The translations under genes and the position numbers were made by a program. DNA of 64,000 nucleotides from Bradyrhizobium prioriisuperbiae (GTDB lineage: Bacteria; Pseudomonadota; Alphaproteobacteria; Rhizobiales; Xanthobacteraceae), in contig NZ_CP135921.1 of NCBI RefSeq assembly GCF_032397745.1, positions 2,294,001-2,358,000 on the forward strand, written 5' to 3'. Below the pieces are notes generated by a model, which was not told where the DNA came from, did not search any database, and saw nothing but the letters and a program-made list of their open reading frames with translations. Shown piece after piece: positions 37,509-44,569 of this stretch. Numbering within the stretch: the first letter of the stretch is position 1; the number at the start of each line of letters is the position of its first letter.

Positions 37509-38609
37509 ATGGAGGCGGTCGCGAAGCGCCTTTTCGATTCGATTTTGCCGCGATGGGGCCTCATGCTGGTCTTGTCGGCATTGCTCGCCGTTGGCCTGGA
37601 ATACGCCGGCTTGCCCGCGGCACTGCTGATCGGGCCGCTGCTTGCGGCGGTTGTCGTCGCAGTGACGGCCGGTCCGGTCGAGATCCCGGCGCCGTCCTTC
37701 CTGTTCGCGCAGGGAATCATCGGTCTGATGATGGCGCACAGCGTTCCCGTGTCCATTGCCGGCGAGATGGCCAGGGACTGGCCGCTGTTCGTGGCAGGCG
37801 TGCTGTCGGTGATGGTGGTGGCCGCCGCGCTCGGCTGGATGTTGGCGCGCTGGCACGTGCTGCCCGGCACCACCGCGATCTGGGGCTCGTCTCCCGGCGC
37901 CGCGACCGCGATGATGATCATGGCCGAGGCGCACGGCGCCGACATTCGTCTGGTCGCCTTCATGCAGTATCTGCGCGTGGTCTGCGTCGCGCTGGTTGCT
38001 TCCGTCGTCGCCCGCTTCTGGGTGGGAAGCACCGGCGACGCGCGGCCGCAGATCGACTGGTTTCCGGCGGTGGCGTGGCTGCCGGTGCTCGAGACGCTGC
38101 TGGTGATCGGGGCGGGGGTGTTGCTGGCGCGGGTGCTGCGTTTGTCCGCGGGCGCGCTGCTGTTGCCGTTGATCCTGGGCCTGGTTCTGCAGCATCTCGG
38201 ATGGGTCACGATCACGCTGCCACCCTGGCTGCTCGCGATCGCCTATGCGCTGGTCGGCTGGAGCATCGGGCTGCGCTTCACCCGGCCGATTCTCGTCCAT
38301 GTCGCGCGGGCGTTGCCCCGCGTGCTGGCCTCCACCTTGGCGCTGATTGCGATCTGCGGCCTGCTGGCTGCGTGTCTCGTTGTCGTCGCCGGCATCGATC
38401 CGCTGACCGCCTATCTCGCGACAAGCCCCGGCGGCGCGGATTCGGTGGCCATCATTGCCGCGTCGAGCAAGGTCGACATGCCCTTTGTCATGGCAATGCA
38501 GACCATGCGCCTGTTTCTGGTGCTGGTGACCGGCCCGAGCGTGGCCCGCTTCATCGCCGGCCGGGTCTCGGCGCGGGATCGGGCGCAAGAGCGAGCCGAA
38601 GAACGGTAG
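37509..38609 (+). CDS. AbrB-family membrane protein (putative ammonia monooxygenase/transport regulator)
   Basis: 366 aa from the ATG at 37509. It has about 10 membrane helices in two homologous halves, the duplication typical of the gram-negative AbrB (TIGR03082) family: GPLLAAVVVAV... and LLPLILGLVLQHLG, with a repeated SPGAATAMMIMAEAHGAD / SPGGADSVAIIAASSKVD motif, one in each half. Historical 'ammonia monooxygenase' labels are unreliable; relatives act in transport. It is in the TetR-controlled pair with the YecD-like gene. Confidence 0.85.
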   Translation: MEAVAKRLFDSILPRWGLMLVLSALLAVGLEYAGLPAALLIGPLLAAVVVAVTAGPVEIPAPSFLFAQGIIGLMMAHSVPVSIAGEMARDWPLFVAGVLSVMVVAAALGWMLARWHVLPGTTAIWGSSPGAATAMMIMAEAHGADIRLVAFMQYLRVVCVALVASVVARFWVGSTGDARPQIDWFPAVAWLPVLETLLVIGAGVLLARVLRLSAGALLLPLILGLVLQHLGWVTITLPPWLLAIAYALVGWSIGLRFTRPILVHVARALPRVLASTLALIAICGLLAACLVVVAGIDPLTAYLATSPGGADSVAIIAASSKVDMPFVMAMQTMRLFLVLVTGPSVARFIAGRVSARDRAQERAEER

Positions 38610-38633
38610 GCCGTCGTGCGTCTTTTGCGCGGC

Positions 38634-38691
38634 GAGCAACTCCTCCACCTCGAACAGCTGCTCCTTACCGAAAAACATCTCGTCGCCGACC
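38634..38691 (-). pseudogene. Remnant of a hydroxychromene-carboxylate isomerase C-terminus
   Basis: About 56 nt match the end of the intact isomerase gene at 39838-39895 with roughly five differences, coding on the minus strand for GDEMFFGKEQL.EVEELL. The similarity stops abruptly at the GTCGCCGAC beside the toxin-antitoxin promoter. Nothing of the rest of the gene remains. It is best read as the tail of a second, truncated copy. Confidence 0.75.
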
Positions 38692-38718
38692 GATTGCGAG
38701 CGCGACCGCTTGCAATCG

Positions 38719-38744
38719 TTGGTCAAAATCTATATTTTGTTCAA
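38719..38744. promoter_or_regulatory. Candidate TA operator
   Basis: An imperfect palindrome with core CAAAATCTATATTTTG and outer TTG/CAA, 15 bp before the antitoxin ATG and overlapping the only AT-rich stretch. RHH antitoxins bind such sites to repress their operon. Confidence 0.6.
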
Positions 38745-38758
38745 CAAGGAGTCTCGCC

Positions 38759-39052
38759 ATGTTGAAGACGCGCCCAGACGCGCCCGCCACGCCAGCGCAG
38801 CCGAACAACCTCCGGCGCCGTGCTGTCATGGAGACAGCGCGCCAACTTGGCTTGCTCGGTGGCGAGAACAGCCGCATCGGCGGCCGCATTCGCCGGGATC
38901 TGTTGGCGGCAGCGAAGAAGAAGTCGGGTATCGCCTCCGATACCGAGTTGCTCGAATACGCGTTGGCGAAGGTCGCGATCGAGGACGACTTCGGCACGAA
39001 GCTCGTCCGGCGCAAGGGTCGGATCGCACAAGACGTCGATCTTGAGTTTTGA
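38759..39052 (+). CDS. Ribbon-helix-helix antitoxin
   Basis: 97 aa, ATG with AAGGAG 7-12 nt upstream. After a Pro-rich leader, RIGGRIRRDLLAAAKKKSG followed by SDTELLEYALAKVAIEDDFG gives the strand-helix-helix spacing of Arc/MetJ-type antitoxins (about residues 40-76). The C-terminal tail would bind the toxin. The last codons overlap the start of the PIN-domain gene. It lies immediately next to the isomerase remnant. Confidence 0.75.
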   Translation: MLKTRPDAPATPAQPNNLRRRAVMETARQLGLLGGENSRIGGRIRRDLLAAAKKKSGIASDTELLEYALAKVAIEDDFGTKLVRRKGRIAQDVDLEF

Positions 39053-39611
39053 TCTCGCCAGAGCACTGCGGCGGATCAAGCCGCAGCGCATGGCGGAGGC
39101 AGTCCGCCGGCGACCATTTGAAGCGCTGCCTGCTGTACAATCACCCGTCGCGGCGGGAGCGGAGCTGCTGCTCGACACTTGTGTCTATATCGACGTCCTG
39201 CAGGGCCGCACGCCAGCGAGGATGGATGAATTGCTCCAAGTGCGGATCATCAACCACTCGACGATCTGCCTCAGCGAGATGACGCATCTCTTTGGCCGCC
39301 TGGACCCGGCGCATGCCGGCACTAAAGGCGTGTTGCGCGAGATCCGACATGCGATCGAGGACATGCCCGATCATCGTCTCTCATCGCCATCTGAGGCGGC
39401 GATGGGCGAAGCCGGCATGCTGGCGGGCCTCGTGTCCCGCCTGCTCGGCATGGGTCGCTCCGAGCGGCCGCTGCTGTTGAACGATGCCAGCCTCTATCTT
39501 CAGGCGCTTGAGCGCGGCTGGACGGTCCTCACGCGAAATGTTCGGGACTTCGATTGTTTCGACCAACTTCTTCCCGCGAACAAGGTCCTCTTCTATCAAC
39601 AAGGATCCTGA
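39042..39611 (+). CDS. PIN-domain toxin (VapC-type RNase)
   Basis: 189 aa if started at the TTG at 39042, which overlaps the antitoxin by 11 nt; an ATG at 39090 is the alternative. Acidic residues of a PIN active site are present: Asp in ELLLDTCVYIDVL, Glu in CLSEMTHLF, Asp in LLNDASLYLQA and Asp in TRNVRDFDCF. It should be a metal-dependent RNase held in check by the preceding RHH protein. The N-terminal ~36 residues are an unusual basic extension. Confidence 0.8.
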   Translation: MSFDLARALRRIKPQRMAEAVRRRPFEALPAVQSPVAAGAELLLDTCVYIDVLQGRTPARMDELLQVRIINHSTICLSEMTHLFGRLDPAHAGTKGVLREIRHAIEDMPDHRLSSPSEAAMGEAGMLAGLVSRLLGMGRSERPLLLNDASLYLQALERGWTVLTRNVRDFDCFDQLLPANKVLFYQQGS

Positions 39612-39700
39612 TCAGCAGGTTCGATCCGTCGACGGCAATTGCCGTGCGCGGGCTGTCGGCTTCGATGAGGGTGAAACGGCGTCGCGATCAAAGGCGGACT

Positions 39701-39730
39701 AGTGCCCCGCATCCGAAGTTCATGATGCAT
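39701..39730. repeat. Partial copy of the repeat upstream of topoisomerase IB
   Basis: AGTGCCCCGCATCCGAAGTT plus the following C are identical to the reverse complement of 60632-60652, then similar (ATGCATC vs AACATC). It is one arm only, in the 205-bp gap between the toxin gene and the isomerase gene. Confidence 0.7.
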
Positions 39731-39816
39731 CGCAGCGTTAATCCGCGGCTCCATGCCGGCGCTCAGGCATCGCGTCCGGATGCCCGTGAGGGAGGCCTAA
39801 AAATCGGCCGGCGAAA

Positions 39817-40434
39817 TCAGCGGCCCTTCCCCGCCCCCAGCAGCTCCTCCACGTCGCGCAGCTGCTCCTTGCCGAAAAACATCTCGTCGCCGACAAAGAA
39901 TGTCGGGGAGCCGAAAGCGCCGCGGGCGACCGCGGTCTGCGAATTCTCCATCAGCCGGTTCTTGACGTCGTCGTCCTTGGTGCGGGTAAACAGTCTCGCG
40001 GCATCGAGGCCCGACTCCGTCATGGCTTTCACCGCCACCTCGAGATCATCCATCTTCTTCGGCTCGTTCCACATGTGGTGATAGGCGGCCTCGACATAAC
40101 GATCGAGCACGCCGTCGAATTGCGCGGCGACCGCGCCGCGCATCAGCAGCAGCGTATTGACCGGAAAGAACGGATTCATGGTGTAGGGTTTCAGGCCGTA
40201 ATGGGTCAGGAAGCGGCGGGTTTCCACCGCGTGGAATTCCAGCTTGTTCTTGACACCGGCGAAGGCCTCCATCGGCGAGCGGTTGTTGGTCATCTTGAAC
40301 ACGCCGCCGAGCAGGATCGGAACGTACTCGAACTTCACCCCGGTGCGCTGCTCGATCTGCGGAATCACCAGATGGCTGAGATAGGCATTCGGGCTGCCGA
40401 AATCGAACAGGAACTGGGGATTGGCCGCGGCCAT
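39817..40434 (-). CDS. 2-hydroxychromene-2-carboxylate isomerase (DsbA-fold GST kappa family)
   Basis: 205 aa from the ATG at 40434 (GGAG 7 nt upstream). It has a thioredoxin-like start (FLFDFGSPNAYLSH; the Ser in place of Cys is typical of NahD-type enzymes), a helical insertion and GSPTFFVGDEMFFGKEQL near the end. The family isomerises hydroxychromene carboxylate using glutathione in naphthalene degradation, but most genomic members serve other, unknown substrates. A decayed duplicate of its tail lies at 38634, beyond the TA pair. Confidence 0.9.
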   Translation of the reverse strand: MAAANPQFLFDFGSPNAYLSHLVIPQIEQRTGVKFEYVPILLGGVFKMTNNRSPMEAFAGVKNKLEFHAVETRRFLTHYGLKPYTMNPFFPVNTLLLMRGAVAAQFDGVLDRYVEAAYHHMWNEPKKMDDLEVAVKAMTESGLDAARLFTRTKDDDVKNRLMENSQTAVARGAFGSPTFFVGDEMFFGKEQLRDVEELLGAGKGR

Positions 40435-40606
40435 GGTTTCACTCCACATGTGTTATGGCGGGCCTGATCCGCAGAACAACCGCCTCGCGTCAGGCAGCAT
40501 TAAAGCAAATCATTCTTCCGCGGCAACCCCGTCTCGGGATTGCGGCTGTCGGCCACCCGGATGCGGTGCTAGGGATCAAGGCCTTTGCTGATGACTGGGA
40601 GGGGCG

Positions 40607-41233
40607 ATGATCGATCGAACGACGCTGTTGACATACCTCATTGTGCTGGCGGGTTTTGTCGTAATTCCTGGCCCCGCGGTGTTGCTGACGCTCGCCCGTG
40701 CGTCCGGCGCGGGTGTCCGGACCGGACTCGCAACCTGCCTGGGCATTGCAATCGGCGATCTCATTCACACTGCGGCCGTGGTTATTGGGCTGTCGGCGGT
40801 GGTGATGACCTCGGCGCTTCTGTTCACCATCATCAAATACGCCGGAGCGGCCTATCTGGTGTATCTCGGCATCAGGGCGATGCTGGAGCGATCCTCAGCG
40901 GCAGCGCTGATCGCGTCCGCCGTGATCGAGGCACGGGTGGCCCTGCGTCAGGCTATCCTGATCGAGGTGCTGAACCCGAAATCGGCGATGTTCTTCCTGG
41001 CTTTCCTGCCGCAGTTCGTCCATCCGGAGAACGGTGCGGTGTCCCTGCAACTGGTGGTGCTCGGAGTTCTGTTCGTGCTGATGGGGCTGATGAGCACGAC
41101 CATGGTCGCGGTCTGCGCTGGCCGCCTGAGCGGCCTGTTGCGCAGACACCCCGCCGTGATGCGCTGGCAAGGCAAGGCGATCGGGACGATCTACTGTGCG
41201 CTGGGCCTCCGGCTGGCGCTGCAGGAGCGGTAG
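40607..41233 (+). CDS. LysE-family exporter
   Basis: 208 aa, ATG with GGGAGGGG 4-11 nt upstream. About six membrane helices and the family motif PGPAVLLTLARASGAGVRTG, then LNPKSAMFFLAFLPQF, identify the RhtB/LysE amino-acid exporters. The inner-membrane protein would export an amino acid or derivative. It is followed by a bidirectional hairpin and a convergent MATE gene. Confidence 0.9.
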   Translation: MIDRTTLLTYLIVLAGFVVIPGPAVLLTLARASGAGVRTGLATCLGIAIGDLIHTAAVVIGLSAVVMTSALLFTIIKYAGAAYLVYLGIRAMLERSSAAALIASAVIEARVALRQAILIEVLNPKSAMFFLAFLPQFVHPENGAVSLQLVVLGVLFVLMGLMSTTMVAVCAGRLSGLLRRHPAVMRWQGKAIGTIYCALGLRLALQER

Positions 41234-41240
41234 GCTTTCT

Positions 41241-41271
41241 CCGTCATGCCCGCTTGTCGTGGGCATGACGG
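41241..41271. terminator. Strong hairpin between convergent genes
   Basis: CCGTCATGCCC / GGGCATGACGG, perfect 11-bp arms, with a short inner loop. It sits 7 bp after the lysE-type stop and 22 bp from the MATE stop on the other strand. It lacks a T-run, so it is either a repeat-family unit or a weak bidirectional terminator. Confidence 0.55.
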
Positions 41272-41292
41272 AGTGAGGATGATACGTTCTCC

Positions 41293-42645
41293 CTACACCA
41301 GCCGCTGGATCGGACGCTTGCGCCAGATCAGCAGATAGAAGCTCGCCTGCAGCACCAGCATGGCGCAGAAGGTGATGGGATAGGCGATCCACACACCGTC
41401 GAGGCCGATGATCCGGCTCAGGATCTGCGCCGAGGGAACCTCGATCGCCGCGATGGCGAAGATCGACAGTCCCGTCGGCACGAGCACCGTGCCGCTGGCG
41501 CGCATCACGGCTGAAAACACGCCGGCCATGCCGAACACCACCGAACTCCACAACACCAGATGCAGCGATCGTTGCGCCAGATCGATCACCGGCGGGCTGG
41601 TGATGAAAAAGCCCATGATGATGCGCGACAGCGCGTAACCCAGCACCGCCAGGCCGCCGGTGAGGATCAGATTGAGAACGATGCCGGTGCGGGTGATGGT
41701 ATCGATCCGGTCCAACTCGCCGCGGCCGATCGCCTGCGCCGCAAAGATCGAAGCGGTGATGGCGATCGAGATTGCCGGGAATTGCACATAGCTGATCACC
41801 TGGTTGATCGCGCCATAAGCCGCCGTCGCATCCGACCCGTAGCCATTGACCAGGCCGAGCAGCACGATCTCGGCCAATGCCATCGAGGCGATCTGTACGG
41901 CGGTCGGGATGCCAAGCCGCAGGATGGTCGGCAGCAGCGACGTTTCGATCCGCATGCCTTGCAGAAACGCCGCGTCCGGCGCCAGCGGGTGGTTTTTCGC
42001 GCGCAGATAGAAGCCGTACCAGATCAGCGTGCCCAGGGACGCGACCACCGAGGCGACCGCGGCGCTGGAAACGCCCAGCCGTGGCAGGCCGAACCAGCCG
42101 AGGATCAATGCGGGCGTGACCACGAGCCCGATGATGGTGGAGACGCCAAGCGCAATCAGCGGCGTCACGGTGTCGCCGACGCCGCGGGTGAGGCTGGTCG
42201 CCAGGATGAAGGCGAACGTCACCGGCATCGTGACCATCATGATCCGGGCATAGGCTGTCGCCTCCGCCAGGATATCCGGCGGCGTCGCCAGCAGCGTCAT
42301 CAGCTGCGGCGTGAACAAGGCGCCAAAAATCGCAATCAGGACGCCGCCGATCAGTGCGACGCTGAACGCGGTGCCGGCGACGGTCTTGACCTTGTCGCGC
42401 AAGCCGGCACCCCAGGCCTGGCCGATCAGGATCGAGGAGCCCGCGCCGAGCCCGATGATGAAGGAGATCAGGAAGAACAGGATCGGAAAGAACACCGATA
42501 CCGCGGCAAGCGCGTTCACCCCGATCATCTGTCCCAGGTAGACGTTGTTGAGAGTGCCGAACAGCGCCTGCAGGATGTTGCTCAGCATCATCGGCAGCAA
42601 AAAAGCGAGATACGTCCTCCAGAGAGGCACGGGATAGGCGGTCAT
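41293..42645 (-). CDS. MATE-family multidrug/solute exporter
   Basis: 450 aa with 12 membrane helices in two repeated halves (LGAGSSILIGQAWGAG near residue 70 is a standard MATE motif). The length fits the family. It should be an Na+ or H+ antiporter for cationic compounds. It is preceded by a leader with a strong intrinsic terminator (42722-42752) about 77 nt before the ATG, which suggests conditional expression. Confidence 0.92.
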   Translation of the reverse strand: MTAYPVPLWRTYLAFLLPMMLSNILQALFGTLNNVYLGQMIGVNALAAVSVFFPILFFLISFIIGLGAGSSILIGQAWGAGLRDKVKTVAGTAFSVALIGGVLIAIFGALFTPQLMTLLATPPDILAEATAYARIMMVTMPVTFAFILATSLTRGVGDTVTPLIALGVSTIIGLVVTPALILGWFGLPRLGVSSAAVASVVASLGTLIWYGFYLRAKNHPLAPDAAFLQGMRIETSLLPTILRLGIPTAVQIASMALAEIVLLGLVNGYGSDATAAYGAINQVISYVQFPAISIAITASIFAAQAIGRGELDRIDTITRTGIVLNLILTGGLAVLGYALSRIIMGFFITSPPVIDLAQRSLHLVLWSSVVFGMAGVFSAVMRASGTVLVPTGLSIFAIAAIEVPSAQILSRIIGLDGVWIAYPITFCAMLVLQASFYLLIWRKRPIQRLV

Positions 42646-42721
42646 GACTTACGTCCTTCGAATCCTGGCGCGTTAACCGAGCGTGTCGTGAATTTGGTCC
42701 GGACCGTCACAGCCGGCGCGC

Positions 42722-42752
42722 CAACAAAAAGGCCCGGCGTGAAGCCGGGCCT
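42722..42752 (-). terminator. Rho-independent terminator in the MATE leader
   Basis: On the minus strand AGGCCCGGC-TTCAC-GCCGGGCCT is followed by TTTTTGTTGG. It has nine-bp GC arms and a T-tract, which is a textbook intrinsic terminator. It lies between the small ORFs at 42785-42897 and the MATE start, so it either ends a small RNA/ORF or acts as an attenuator. Confidence 0.85.
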
Positions 42753-42784
42753 GAGCGATCTCTTCAGAGAAAAGCTCTTCGACT

Positions 42785-42868
42785 TCAGATCTCCCTGCAG
42801 CTGATCGTACCGATCAGTGCTCCCGGAAAAATGCGATCCATCGAAAAGTCCTCGCGTTTGCTGCGCAT
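42785..42868 (-). CDS. Possible leader peptide or small ORF (27 aa)
   Basis: An ATG at 42868 gives 27 codons; an internal ATG at 42841, preceded by GAGGAC, gives 18 (MDRIFPGALIGTISCREI). An overlapping 27-codon frame (42814-42897) also exists, so which, if any, is translated is open. The stop is 33 nt before the terminator stem. I know of no homologue. It could be a leader peptide or part of a non-coding RNA. Confidence 0.35.
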   Translation of the reverse strand: MRSKREDFSMDRIFPGALIGTISCREI

Positions 42869-42968
42869 GGCGGCGCAAAACTCTTGGCGTTCGTCATCGA
42901 TGATACTCCGAACGGTTGGTTGACGCTGTCATCGACAGGCCACACCGCCAGAAATTCAGACCGCGCCG

Positions 42969-43565
42969 TCAACTCTCATTGAAGGCTTGGTCGGACAGAC
43001 GCCGGGCATGGTCACGCACATCCACCGGCCAGGTGTCTGTCAACTGCGCGAACCGGGCCTGGTCGTCGGCGAACAGCGCGCGGATGGCATCCTCATAGTG
43101 CGGCCGATTGCCGGCCATCACCGACGCGAAGCGATAGGCCGCCTCGCGTGCACTGCGCTTGCGATCCCTCGCGCCGTGGACCTTGCGCGCGTCCTCGACC
43201 AGCTTGCGGATTGCGACCGAAGCGCCGCCGGGCTGCATCGCCAGCCAGTCCCAGTGCCGCGGCAGCAGCGTGATTTCGCGGGCGACCACGCCGAGCTTGG
43301 GACGGCCGGGCCCGCGCCGCGGCGCTTCGCTTGGCTCTTCCGCGTCGGCGGGCGCCGCTGAGGACGTCGACGGTAACCGGCTGAGCACGTCCTCGACTTT
43401 GCCGCGCAGGTCGATTTCGATGGGCTGGCTGGTCTGCGCGTTGAACACCAGAATGGCGCCATCCGCGGTGTCGGCGGCCTGTTTGACCAGCCGGGCGACC
43501 GTACGCAGGTCGCCCTCGGCAATTCGCTGGTCGCCCTGGAAAGCGATGTACATGGGTTGGCTCAT
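42969..43565 (-). CDS. DUF2239 family protein
   Basis: 198 aa. The start (YIAFQGDQRIAEGDLRTVA) and the block ITLLPRHWDWLAMQPGGASVAIRKLVEDAR are typical of DUF2239. The central part is Ala/Pro-rich (a linker with RRGPGRPKLG, an AT-hook-like string), suggesting DNA contact. The second block resembles the C-terminal helices of ribbon-helix-helix regulators, so a transcriptional role is plausible but unproven. It is divergent from a glutathione-transferase gene with a large inverted repeat between them. Confidence 0.8.
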   Translation of the reverse strand: MSQPMYIAFQGDQRIAEGDLRTVARLVKQAADTADGAILVFNAQTSQPIEIDLRGKVEDVLSRLPSTSSAAPADAEEPSEAPRRGPGRPKLGVVAREITLLPRHWDWLAMQPGGASVAIRKLVEDARKVHGARDRKRSAREAAYRFASVMAGNRPHYEDAIRALFADDQARFAQLTDTWPVDVRDHARRLSDQAFNES

Positions 43566-43596
43566 TGGAAAACTCGATCCTGATCTCTGCTAATAA

Positions 43597-43633
43597 TACC
43601 CGGATAAATTATGATGTCAATATGATCCGGGTA
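43597..43633. promoter_or_regulatory. Long-spaced inverted repeat in divergent promoter
   Basis: TACCCGGAT (43597-43605) and ATCCGGGTA (43625-43633), perfect 9-bp arms separated by 19 bp of AT-rich DNA; a related half-site ATTACCGGAG follows at 43637. It lies between the DUF2239 and GST starts. The likely ligand is a regulator such as DUF2239 itself. Confidence 0.6.
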
Positions 43634-43727
43634 AAATTACCGGAGTGCCTGCTCGTCATTTCGTTTGCCGCCGGGAGCCTGCTACCACTCAGCCAACGAT
43701 TTCAGTCGTCAACGCCGGGGGGCCTCC

Positions 43728-44393
43728 ATGCTGACAGTGCATCACCTCAACAACTCACGTTCGCAGCGCGTGCTGTGGCTCCTGGAAGAGCTCGGCGTGC
43801 CCTACGAGATCGTGCGTTACCAGCGCCAGCCCAACATGCTGGCGCCGAAGGAATTGCGGGCCATCCATCCGCTCGGCAAATCGCCCGTCATCACCGACAA
43901 CGGCAACACCATCGCGGAGTCCGGCGCGATCCTCACCTACATCGTTGAAGCCTACGGCAACGGGCGATTGATCCCGCCGCCGAACACGCCGGAACGTCTG
44001 CGCTACACCTACTGGCTGCACTATGCCGAGGGCTCGGCAATGTTCCCGCTGCTGCTGAAGCTGATCTTCAACCTGATGCCGAAACGCGCGCCGGCGCTGA
44101 TGCGTCCATTCACCAAAATGATCTCAAGCGGCGCGATGACCAGCATGATCGATCCGCAGCTCAAGCAGCACATGGCGTTCTGGGAAGGCGAACTCGCCAA
44201 GTCCGAATGGTTCGCGGGCCCCGAATTCACCGCCGCCGACATCCAGATGAGTTTCCCGCTGGAAGCGGCATCTTCGCGCGCGGGCCTCGAGAGCGGGCAT
44301 CCCAAGGCGCTGGCGTTCCTTGCGCGCATTCATGCACGGCCGGCGTATCAGCGGGCGCTGGAAAAGGGCGGGCCGTATCAGGTGGGGAAGTAG
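43728..44393 (+). CDS. Glutathione S-transferase
   Basis: 221 aa from the ATG at 43728. The N-terminal thioredoxin-like domain (residues 1-~80; NNSRSQRVLWLLEELG with catalytic Ser, and GKSPVITDNGNTIAESGAIL with the conserved cis-Pro and Glu-Ser glutathione contacts) is followed by an all-helical C-domain with EFTAADIQMSFPLE. It resembles the bacterial Gst family near yeast Gtt1. It is probably for detoxification, under the shared divergent promoter. Confidence 0.93.
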   Translation: MLTVHHLNNSRSQRVLWLLEELGVPYEIVRYQRQPNMLAPKELRAIHPLGKSPVITDNGNTIAESGAILTYIVEAYGNGRLIPPPNTPERLRYTYWLHYAEGSAMFPLLLKLIFNLMPKRAPALMRPFTKMISSGAMTSMIDPQLKQHMAFWEGELAKSEWFAGPEFTAADIQMSFPLEAASSRAGLESGHPKALAFLARIHARPAYQRALEKGGPYQVGK

Positions 44394-44401
44394 TCGCTCC
44401 A

Positions 44402-44512
44402 CACTCCGCGTCATCCGCGGGCTTGACCCGCGGATCCAGCTTCCTTCACAAAATTAGCTGCGAATGTTGACCTAAAGCTGGATTGCCGGGTTGAGCCCGG
44501 CAATGACGGAGT
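44402..44512. repeat. Two-hairpin intergenic repeat
   Basis: ATCCGCGGG/CCCGCGGAT (44413-44435) and ATTGCCGGG/CCCGGCAAT (44482-44504), with outer CACTCCG...CGGAGTG pairing, so the element can fold as one closed unit. It is between convergent GST and gamma-glutamyltransferase genes. Confidence 0.85.
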
Positions 44513-44569
44513 GGGGAGGGTGCGTCGGCGCAAACCCTGTTGGACAAAGTGCGTAACTAAATCCTCGCC

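Larger units (their letters stand above)
42646..42968 (-). promoter_or_regulatory. Leader region of the MATE gene
   Basis: 323 bp on the MATE strand. From upstream: short ORFs (42785-42897), a GATCGGTACGATC mini-hairpin (42804-42816), a terminator (42722-42752), then about 77 nt to the MATE ATG. There is no recognised riboswitch class. Confidence 0.5.

Noticed and set aside
37509..38609. True ammonia monooxygenase
   Set aside because: AbrB-family proteins carry this old label, but the sequence is a duplicated membrane protein without the metal ligands of AMO.
37248..38726. A long minus-strand open frame opposite the AbrB-type gene
   Set aside because: Only its first ~25 codons (the isomerase remnant) are meaningful; the rest is antisense of membrane-protein code.
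42642..42878. A 78-codon open frame upstream of MATE
   Set aside because: It reads straight through the intrinsic terminator stem and T-tract, so it is not a real protein.
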